DNA of 64,000 nt from Bidens hawaiensis (lineage: Eukaryota; Streptophyta; Magnoliopsida; Asterales; Asteraceae). Positions 55,846-64,000 of the stretch are shown here, in pieces. The stretch's first letter is position 1; each line of letters begins with the position of its first letter. Under the pieces are notes generated by a model. It saw nothing but the letters and a program-made list of their open reading frames with translations. It searched no databases and was not told the origin of the DNA. The stretch covers positions 1,488,001-1,552,000 of the forward strand of contig JAIQDT010000233.1 in NCBI GenBank assembly GCA_021521415.1, in the 5' to 3' direction. The translations under genes and the position numbers were made by a program.

Positions 55846-57486
55846 TCACACTATTACGTCAAAACTACCTAATTCTACCGGTAATAAGTCAATCAGGAAG
55901 GATTGATCGTTCAGAATAAAAGGGCAATTCCGAACTATCTGATTAACTATCATGGTTTTACCGTTAGCGACTTCTACGGTATAAGGTTCTATGGTTTCAC
56001 TAATCGGAAGGTTTGCTATCGATAGGAACTTATCGGAGACAAAACTTCTATCGGCGCCCGTATCAAATAATACAGAAGCGTAATGATCAGAGACGAGGAA
56101 TGTACCTGTCACTACGCTGGGGTCCTGGCGTGCTTCGTTCGCCCTCATCACAAATGCTCGGCCTCTCGCCGGATTGGACGACGATGCCTGACCCACGGTT
56201 TGCCTCCCATTTCCTCCCTGGTTCAGTTTCGGACAGTATCTCTTGAAGTGATCTGTGCTGCCGCATTCAAAGCAAACACGGCTGGTGGTCATCATTTGGT
56301 TACCTTGTGGGTTTTGTTGTCGGGTTGGTTGGGTCCTATGTGGCTGCGCACGGATAAGTTGCGGTTGTCGGTTCAGATTGTTTAGGTTTGTCCTACAACT
56401 CGGTGCGTAGTGCCCATTCCTGCCACACCGGTGGCACACTACCTCCTTGCACACGCCACCATGCTGGTAACCGCATTTCCCACACTTATGGAACGTCCCT
56501 TTCTGCGATTCCTGCCTTCCGCCTGAACTAATCATGGCGTAGTTCTGGGCAGCGGGCCGAGCACGTTTATTTTGCTGCTTCTCCTGGATCCTATTGTCAT
56601 ACGTACCTCGCTTTCCCCCAGCAGACTCTCCTGCCACCTTCAGTGACCCACTCCTCACGAAATAGTATGTGACGATACCAGCTTGCGTCACCGCACCCTC
56701 AAACGTCTTGTGTCCCCCAGAGTTGACTATACTCCTTACTACTGGAGTTAGTCCCCATATATAACGCTCAACCCTCTTTGACTCTGGGGTGACCAACCAT
56801 GACACCAATCGCGACAATTCATTAAATCGGTTCGTATAACCCAAGTGGTCTGCCCCCTGCATCTCCAGGTTCCACAACTCGTTTTCTAACTTCTGCAGTT
56901 CGTTTTTCGGGCAGAAATGTTCCAGTACAAGGGCCATGAGCTCTGCCCAGGTCATGCGGTTTGTCACTGCCTGACCGCGAGTTTGCACTATTGTGTTCCA
57001 CCATGTCAAGGCATGGTCCGTGAACGTGCAGGTAGCATACTTAACAACGTAATCCTCAGGGCAGTTGCTGATGTTCACAACAGCCTCTATTTTCTCAATC
57101 CACTTAACCAACCCATTTGGTCCCTCAGACCCGCTAAATTCTAGGGGTTTGCACAACATAAAATCTTTGATTGAACATCCCTTTGTTGCAGGAGTCGGTT
57201 CAGTGCGGTTCGTTTCTACACTAGGTATAGGGCCATTACTGTCGGTAACGACCACCCTAGGCGGTGCGTCATTACTCGGAATCGGGTTACCGTTCGGTGG
57301 AAGATTAACATTTTGTTCCCCATCATTATTGGTGGTCGTTTAATTGCTCGCAGGGTCTGGATTGGTCGTATTGTTAATACTGGCGGCGATGCGCGATACT
57401 ATATCCGGTATCGCTGCCTCTAACTGTCGAGCAATCAGACGGTCCACATCCACTTCTGACATTCGAGCTGACCGTTTTGGTGCCAT
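55846..57486 (-). pseudogene. A2 gag, zinc knuckles and protease active site
   Basis: Start taken as the ATG at 57486 (MAPKRSARMSEVDVDRLIAR), matching A1. A TAA near 57340 replaces a Gln of A1 (NQT to N*T). After that the frame is open for 469 residues: gag domain (LEFSGSEGPNGLVKW, DHALTWWNTIVQTRGQ, ENELWNLEMQGADHLG), knuckles CHRCGRNGHYAPSC and [14 protein letters not shown], and the protease site [13 protein letters not shown]. It stops at TGA (55846) where Gly is expected. In A2 gag and the knuckles are continuous (KRARPAAQNYAM), which shows that the two stops in A1 are lesions. Confidence 0.9.
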
Positions 57487-57487
57487 T

Positions 57488-58454
57488 CTACACAACATTA
57501 AGAAAAATACATATAATTAATACAAGTTCCAATCTCGATACACAACACACATTCCATTCATTAATAAACATCAGTACATATTACATAAACATCATCACAT
57601 AGATTAAGTTTTCATACATCGGTCCTACATCGGCATCATTTCGACATAACCCGCTATGGGTCAGTGCTTGAATGATACACCAAAAGTATCTACAATGACA
57701 TCCTCAAAAGAGACCCCCTATGGGCTAGTGGCTGTACTATAACTACCCAAGATTCACTCTATGTTAGCATCACCACTAACTGCTTACACAGAGTATCAAA
57801 AAGCGGACCCTGACTACTACCACCCTAACACAACTAAGCATGGTGGTATACCAACCACACCAACACTGCCACCATCGTCACCAACACCGCCAGCACACCC
57901 CGGATCCGTGTCTCCATCCGGTCAATCATCCACTGGGAGTATGCGCCCTCCCTCCTCAGCTGAGCAATCGCATACTGGCTGTCCAGTACGCAGTCCGCCA
58001 AGTGCCTCCTCCTCTGGATCCCCACCGTCAAGGCGATGGTGTGCTCAACCACCTGCTCGGTGAGCACTCGGAGCCATGCAGCCTCGGAGGAGGGACGCTC
58101 ATCCCTCTCCAGCCTAGGGGTACCCCACACGGGTGGAGGCACAGGCTCGGGCTGGGGGCGGGAGGACTCGCCCCTGTGGAAAGTAGGTCCGGGTGGGGTA
58201 GAGGTAGGTGGGACATAGGGGACACTGATCCGCGCCGTGAGGCGGGATCCGGGTCTGGGAGGGGTAGGGGTGGCCTGTGGTGCGGGTGGGGTGGGGGATC
58301 TGGCAACCCTAGTAGGGGAGGACAGACTAGTACTCCTACGGCTAGTCTCACTAGGCTCAGTGCTGGATACTAGGCGTAAGCTCCTAGAGTTCCCGGAACT
58401 GATCTCCTCCGGGTCCTCCTCCACTGACAGACTTCGTGATCTCGACATCCTTAC
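57488..58454 (-). other. Candidate intron spanning the upstream ORF of A2
   Basis: Minus-strand donor CAG|GTAAGG at 58454 and acceptor TTGTGTAG|AATGG ending at 57488, one base before the gag ATG. A TTAAT branch-like word and a T run (ATTTTTCTT) precede the acceptor. Length is 967 bases against 973 in A1, with the same arrangement. Confidence 0.5.
57834..58448 (-). CDS. Upstream ORF of A2: Ser/Pro-rich, tail-anchored-like protein
   Basis: 204 residues from MSRSRSLSVEEDPEEIS, aligned along its whole length with the A1 copy: acidic start, Ser/Thr/Pro/Arg-rich region (RVARSPTPPAPQATP), a conserved block with WGTPRLERDE, AWLRVLTEQVVEHTIALTVG and DSQYAIAQL, and a hydrophobic end (LAVLVTMVAVLVWLVYHHA). 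Relative to A1 it has small in-frame insertions (for example extra residues around ERPSSEA) and many substitutions but no stop. No known domain. A membrane-anchored accessory or envelope-like role is possible, unproven. Confidence 0.7.
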   Translation of the reverse strand: MSRSRSLSVEEDPEEISSGNSRSLRLVSSTEPSETSRRSTSLSSPTRVARSPTPPAPQATPTPPRPGSRLTARISVPYVPPTSTPPGPTFHRGESSRPQPEPVPPPVWGTPRLERDERPSSEAAWLRVLTEQVVEHTIALTVGIQRRRHLADCVLDSQYAIAQLRREGAYSQWMIDRMETRIRGVLAVLVTMVAVLVWLVYHHA

Positions 58455-58788
58455 CTGTACACAAGTTAGCAAACATATAGTTCCTTCCATAATGTAAATC
58501 ATAATTAATATACACATACTTATACAACTTTGTCAAATAAAAATATTATCATATACTTACACATATGTTGCCGATTTTACCTATTAAAGTTCCCCGTGAC
58601 TTCCCCTGAATTCCCTCGTGCGGATAAGTCTGTTATTATGTTCCGGACCATAATAACTCACTTGTCCATCCAAGTTCATCCAGATCTCGTCACTATAAAT
58701 TGTTAGTTGATATTCAGATCCTATAATACTTGAGCTACTGGTTATATTTTAGGTATCTTTTAAAGACATCCTAATTCTTTATAACCAA

Positions 58789-58802
58789 TGGCTCTGATAC
58801 CA
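58789..58802 (-). other. Primer binding site of A2
   Basis: TGGTATCAGAGCCA on the minus strand, five bases inside the LTR, identical to A1. Confidence 0.92.
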
Positions 58803-58807
58803 AGTTC

Positions 58808-61800
58808 TGTAACATCCCGTAACCGCAGCGGAAACGTAAACGGGATGCAACAAACACGTCTGATATCAACAGCATTGCTTATAAAGAAAACACCACTACA
58901 TTAATTTACACCATATTACATTGTTCCGAGTTTAGTTACCGTCTAGGCGTTAGCACATAAGTTTTACCAACAGTACATTAACATATTTAATACAAAAAGA
59001 TCATTAAGCTTCCAAAAAAAGCACGCATCGTCAAGCATGTAGCAATTATTCCAGTTTGGGGGTACCTAGAAAGCATGTAAAGAAAACGGGTCAACTACGA
59101 ATAGTTGGTGAGTTTCACTAATTTAAATAAACAGTGACAAATCATTATAATAATCATATATTAGCGATGTAATTATGCTGAGCCCACAAGTGAAACCTCT
59201 GACTATCCACATATAACCCCGTGGCATACTCCGCCCACGAACCTGCCCCAAACCGCTATGCCTAACATTACATAGCAAAATAAATAACAACAAAATAGAC
59301 ATGTGCAACTGGCTGGGAAACATCAGCAAATCCATGCCGGACCAGTTGGGTTTGTCAGACCAATAGTACTATTCACACTCTACCGGCTTTTAGCTAATCA
59401 CTCGTGTTACGGGGCCTTACAATGTTAGCAACTCAGACAATTACCATCTTAGTACATTTCCGTACGATTCCTGTACAATAAAATATATATAAATACACGC
59501 AAATCCATGCGTTCAGTATGTACTTAAACATTTTAATAGTAACATGCTTCCCGCCCCGAGAAAATATTTAAAAACAATTCAGAAAAAGTGGCTCGTGAAA
59601 CTCACCTTATCGCAAGCAAGCAGGTAACACAGTACGTAACCTACTAGTCCGGATCTGTAATACGATCCCTAAGTTCGTTACTATACAATCACTATTAATA
59701 TAACTTTAACCGTGTTAACCGGTACATCTGGGGACACTGTTAACCCAGTACTGTACCCGTTCCGTGGGCAATGTTAACCCAGAAACACTTCTCCGGACTC
59801 AGATTGTGATATCGTTTGGAGTTCAATAGTCAAAATTACTATTAGTTCGTTTTCATCGTTTTGCGTGCCTAGCACGGTTATCCGTTTTTACGTTTCAAAA
59901 TGAGTTTGGTCACACACGACCCGAAAATAGTTGTTGCCTGATAATTTAATTAAAGTTGTGAAATTAGAGCTCGGTTTAGACGCCTCGATTGGCCGCGGGA
60001 CCCGTTTCCGTCTTTAGTGCACCGAAAACTGTTAAATCGGATAAAATTACTCAAATCATCCGAATTATTTTCGGAGGATTTATTTTTACTTGTTTAACTC
60101 AGTTATATGAAAATAGTTCATTTTTAGGGTTTTTATACCCCGGTCAGCTCGTTTAGGCGAACTTTACCGGTTTACGCGTTTTAAACTTTAAAAGTTTGTT
60201 TTTATTTTCTTTAGCACAAATAATTATCCGTTTAATCTCGGATCTTGAAATTTTGGACAAATCACTTTTTGACAGTGGGGAATTTTATAAAAATATTTCC
60301 AGAATTAATTTTTATATTTAAAATTTATTTATCTATTTTTAAACACCATTTAAACACTAAATATGTCGTAAATACCAAACGACCTTAGAAAAATCCCAAA
60401 TTTTTCCTGGATGACCCCTGGCATCCACATAGTCCCCTGTAATTTTTCCAGAACCAAAATCTCTTTTTACATGCCATTTTCACTAAAACCGAGCTAGAAA
60501 CCCCTAGAACTCGTTTAACCGAAAAACCTACTTAGACTTCTCCAACTGACCTAAAATTTTGTGTGTGACTTTTACATGTTATAAAAAGCTTATCTGGAAT
60601 TTTCCAGAATTTATCATGATATTTAAGTATTTTTCACCATTTTTAGACAAAACCGAGCATTAAATTCACCAAATATTCATCCTTTATCCAAAAATTACCA
60701 AATTTTCACAGAACTCATATTCTCATGTGTAGATCATCTCTGTGAAATTTCGCAGCCTAACTCTAAATGTACCACAATCTGTCCAAAACACATATAAAAA
60801 CCGAACTACCTTGTGTTTTTAGCTTCAAATCGCAAGGATCTTGCTTTCTAGCCTTTGTTAACAACTAGATACAACACCTACAAGCACAATAACACCACAC
60901 CAAGCAAGTTACACCCACAATCAAGCCATTTCTTTCATGGGTTCGGTTATGATTTAAAAACAAAGATTTAAACCGTAAAAATTCGTTTTTGTTTCGTTTA
61001 ACTCCTTTCTTGGACCAAGATCCCTTGTATAACCCGTATACATCACTTGATCATGCAAGAATCGGTTTTCATCTCGGTTTTCACCCTTTTTTACTTGAAA
61101 CCTCATTTTCTTGCAAATAAACTCAAGAAAAGAAGATGAAAACGTAAATAACTCGATTTTTACCTTGCTTTTCTTGCTGCAAATCCGGGTTTTTAGGTCA
61201 TAATGTGGAGAGAAAGGAAAGATCTTGCAATGGTTTGATGTAAAAAGAAATATAAGTGGCAAGGGGTTATACCCTTGTCCGATCGGAAGGGAAGGGGAGG
61301 TGGGGTGGGACCCACCTTTCCATTTCTAGCCACTCATTTGGATTTTGGAAATCCGGATAATGTTTTGGATAATCTGGTTCAGTTCGTTTTTCGGTTAAAT
61401 GTTTTAATTCAGCTTAAAACGAGGCTAAAACGGTAGTTTTCGGCTTAAAAATGAAATTTATATAAAACCGATTTAAAAACTTTAAAAAACTTAAACAATG
61501 ACATTTATTAACTTAAAACATCATATTATTAATAATTGCGCATCTTTTTCGGCTTGATCGATCGTCTCTTGCTCGGTTTGGTATTAAAGGTTTCGTTTAA
61601 CGTACCGACGTACCATTAAATCGAAAATTCTTTTTCTGTGCTTTAATTCACTTATCCTGAAGCTTTAATACTTCGTAAACATCACTAAATATCATATATC
61701 TCGTCTATAATGTAATCCTCGATTCGTTCGGGCTTCAATAACCGTTAATCAGTTAATCGTAATTCCAATACGATTAACTGTATAATCGAGTATAATCCGT

Positions 61801-61915
61801 ACTGTGAATCATACATAGTCGTATAAACGCATTATAATTCATATATTCATTATTAAATAACACATAAATAGTATATACCGGTTAGGGTATACCTGATTTT
61901 GCCGGAATCGTTACA
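58808..61915 (-). mobile_element. A2 5' LTR, 3108 bp
   Basis: Plus strand TGTAACATCCCG to ATCGTTACA. It is similar to the A1 LTRs outside the minisatellite zone. There (about 59175-59420) it has different sequence with TTGGGTTTGTCAGACC, which resembles part of the B1 LTR (about 47520). Single CTGGGGACACTGTTAACCC-type motifs remain at about 59727. Confidence 0.92.
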
Positions 61916-61920
61916 TCGCA
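61916..61920. other. Probable target site of A2 in B2 (TCGCA)
   Basis: TCGCA follows the LTR. B1 has the uninterrupted sequence AATTGTCGCACCTCAG at the same point of RT, so A2 entered B2 here. The matching left duplication is lost with the A2 3' end. Confidence 0.6.
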
Positions 61921-62755
61921 CCTCAGTCGGAGTCTTAGGTGCTTCCCAGTTTTTGATGGCCTCTACCTTACCGGGATCGACATGGATAACATTCTCGTTG
62001 ATCACATGTCCTAAGAAGTGAACCTCGCGAAGCCAAAATTCGCATTTCGAGAGTTTAGCGTACAGTTGTTCCTTCTTTAGTAATTCCAGAATTAACCTCA
62101 AGTGTTCTTCGTGGTCGGTCTTATCCTTGGAGTAGACGAGGATATCATCAATAAAAACAATCACAAACTTGTCGAGGTACGCCTTGAATACTCGATTCAT
62201 GAGATCCATAAAAACGACTGGTGCGTTGGTTAAGCCAAAAGGCATAACCGAAAACTCGTAGTGACCGTACCGAGTTCTGAAAGCCGTCTTTGAAATATCT
62301 TCTTCGCGCACTCTTAATTGATGGTAACCAGATCTCAGATCGATCTTCGAGTAGTAACTCGATCCTTGAAGTTGGTCAAACAGATCATCAATTCGGGGTA
62401 AGGGATAACGGTTCTTGATCGTCACCTTGTTCAGTTCTCTGTAGTCGATGCACATGCGGAAAGACCCGTCCTTCTTTCGGACAAATAAGACAGGGGCTCC
62501 CCATGGTGATGAGCTAGGTCGGATAAAACCTTTATCCAACAAATCTTGCAATTGAGTGGACAACTCCTGAAGCTCCGCCGGTGCAAGCCGATACGGGGCT
62601 CGTGCTATGGGTGCTGCACCGGGGGTCAATTCGATTTGGAATTCGACTTGTCGAATAGGAGGGAGTCCAGGCAAATCCTCCGGGAAGACTTCCGGAAAAA
62701 TCTCGCACAATCGGTACATCTTCGATTCGCTTTTCCTCCGCGGGTTTCTCGACAA
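61916..62755 (-). pseudogene. B2 pol: N-terminal RT, cut by A2
   Basis: Same protein as B1 RT from [20 protein letters not shown] through [27 protein letters not shown] and [12 protein letters not shown] to [12 protein letters not shown], where the A2 LTR begins. Residues of the apparent ORF beyond that point are LTR. The frame is offset from the protease by the same extra T as in B1. Confidence 0.9.
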
Positions 62756-63437
62756 TATGCGCTAAAATTGCCGGATGACCCTTTCGTAGATACTTCTGCG
62801 CCTTCATGAGGGTGATGACGCTGGTGGTCATGCCGCGCTTCACGCCCTGGACCGAAATGTTCTCGCCGGAAGGGGTAGTGATGTGGACGATCTTGTCGTG
62901 ACATATAATCTCCGCTCGGTTCTCAGATAACCAGTCCATGCCGACAACGACATCGAAACTACCAAGCGCAAAAGGTATAAGGTCGATATCAAAAATATGA
63001 CCTGACAGTTTCAACTTACATCCCGCAAGTACATGAGTTGTTTCTATAGACTTTTCGTCAGCTAATTCAACAGGAAACTTAGCATCTAACGGGGTTGGAG
63101 TTAAGTCTAAGAGTTTACTAAAGGCTTTCGATACAAAACTCCTATCAGCTCCAGTGTCAAACAAAACAGAAGCAAAACAGTCGTTCACAGGAAACTTACC
63201 AGTCACCACATACGGATCGTTGCGGGCTTGACCCGAACCGATGACGAAAGCTCTTCCTTTACCATTACTTCCTCCACCGCTGCTGCCTCCATTGTTCTCG
63301 TTCTGTTTTAGTTTGGGACAATCCTTCCTGAAATGACCCTCTTGACCACACTCGAAACAACCCTTAGTCGTCATAGGTGGTTTAGGAGCACCCTTTTCCG
63401 CTAGGTCTCCCCTACATTCCTTGGCCTGATGACTCAT
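62532..63437 (-). pseudogene. B2 zinc knuckle and protease
   Basis: Starts at MSHQAKECRGDLAEKG, the end of one CCHC knuckle (C...GKMSHQAKEC), followed by a second (CFECGQEGHFRKDC). A Gly/Ser/Asn-rich linker (NNGGSSGGGSNGKG) leads to the protease with [13 protein letters not shown] and [16 protein letters not shown]. The true product ends in the T-run frameshift at about 62700 (after VPIVRDF). The remaining residues to 62532 are out-of-frame RT. Confidence 0.9.
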
Positions 63438-63503
63438 TTTTCCACATCTCAGACACTTGATGCGATCACACGGGCCAGCATGGTGATAGTTGCACCTGTT
63501 TCA

Positions 63504-64000
63504 TTTCGGGTGTTTCCCAGCATAGCCGCTCGAACCCTGCCCGCTACCGTTGTTGTTATTGTTGTGACCCTGATTATTGAAGCTCCGAGTGAGTTCGGGC
63601 TTACGGTAGTGTTGTTGCTGTGGGGAGTTCGAGGATGAGGACCTGGCGTTATCGAACTTTCTCTTTCCATTACTCGGGTTGTTGTTGCTGTTGTTGTCAG
63701 TGCTCGGGTTGTCACGGGCTTTAGTGGTTGAACCTCTAGGTGGTAACGCACCTTGGGTCACAGCTTGATCCGTCAGTTTGTGAGCTAACCGAATCGCTTG
63801 TTGAATCGTAGCCGGTCTGGAAGACGTCACCATGCCCTGAATTTGTGGTGCTAACCCATCAATATACATCTCGATCCTCTTACTCGGCGGGTCTACCATC
63901 CGTGGACACATCACAGCTAACTCGTGAGAACGGGTGGTGTAGGATTTAATTTCGGAACCCACCATCTTCAACGACCAAAACTCGGATTCCAACTTTGCAA
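63504..64000 (-). pseudogene. B2 gag C-terminal part, running off the window
   Basis: Reads LESEFWSLKMVGSEI-like capsid sequence (open from MESEFWSLKMVGSEIKSYTT), MCPRMVDPPSKRIEMYIDGL, TIQQAIRLAHKLTDQAV, then an Asn/Ser/Gln-rich linker (STDNNSNNNPSNGKRK). A TGA at 63501-63503 after KHPK separates it from the zinc knuckles, in the same frame. The N-terminus, PBS and 5' LTR lie beyond 64000. Confidence 0.85.

Larger units (their letters stand above)
52890..61915 (-). mobile_element. Truncated chromovirus A2 (same family as A1)
   Basis: Has the 5' LTR (58808-61915), PBS, upstream ORF, candidate intron, gag and most of pol, but ends in the chromodomain-like region at about 52890 with no PPT or 3' LTR. 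Its right LTR is followed by TCGCA inside B2 RT. It differs from A1 at many positions and its LTR lacks the 35-bp minisatellite, so it is a separate, diverged member of the family. Confidence 0.9.

Noticed and set aside
57840..58373. 177-residue plus-strand ORF
   Set aside because: Antisense to the conserved upstream ORF of A2. That ORF's reading frame is the one preserved in A1.

Overview
This is eukaryotic plant DNA made almost wholly of nested LTR retrotransposons. I see no host gene, tRNA gene, rRNA gene or CRISPR array. The organism is probably a eudicot and, I suspect, an Asteraceae species: the downstream ORF of the first copia element (starting at 28166, minus) resembles a protein family I associate with copia-type elements of that family. 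That attribution is inference. Element names A (Tekay-like chromovirus with LTRs of about 3.2 kb), B (second chromovirus), C (Ty1/copia) and D (Athila/Tat-like) are mine.

Layout. 1-1366: right-hand part of an A-type LTR (A3). 1367-12139: tandem array of 14.4 copies of a 747-bp unit that is a piece of copia gag coding sequence, all on the minus strand. 12140-13405: leader-like DNA, a primer binding site and a 511-bp copia LTR whose U3 holds three perfect hairpins. 13424-15268 and 27873-37850: minus-strand copia element C1 (gag, protease, integrase, RT/RNase H, then a separate downstream ORF), decayed and split by A1. 15269-27872: A1, a complete chromovirus with two 3.26-kb LTRs, PBS, PPT and a perfect 5-bp target duplication ATTCA. 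37850-43821: a plus-strand copia remnant C2 (coiled-coil 3' ORF full of Gln-to-stop changes, PPT, 3' LTR), itself split by a solo LTR with perfect duplication AACTT. 43822-45272: PBS and LTR of an Athila/Tat-like element D. 45273-46977: 5' LTR, PBS and gag start of plus-strand copia C3, cut by B1. 46978-52888: 3' LTR and pol of chromovirus B1. 52889-61915: A2, a second A-type element lacking its 3' end. 61916-64000: B2, another B copy that duplicates part of B1.

How the parts work together. In A elements the mRNA starts in the right-hand LTR (minus strand), and tRNA-iMet primes reverse transcription at a TGGTATCAGAGCCA site. Gag-Pol supplies capsid, protease, RT, RNase H and an integrase with a chromodomain-like tail. 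Both A copies also carry, between LTR and gag, an intact ORF for a Ser/Pro-rich protein ending in one hydrophobic segment. In both copies this ORF is bracketed by a good 5' splice site just before its ATG and an AG acceptor one base before the gag ATG, which suggests a splicing switch between the two products.

The two most unusual features are the gag-derived satellite with 1494/2988-bp higher-order periodicity and the spliceable upstream ORF of the A family. All comparisons were made by eye; no alignments or searches were run.
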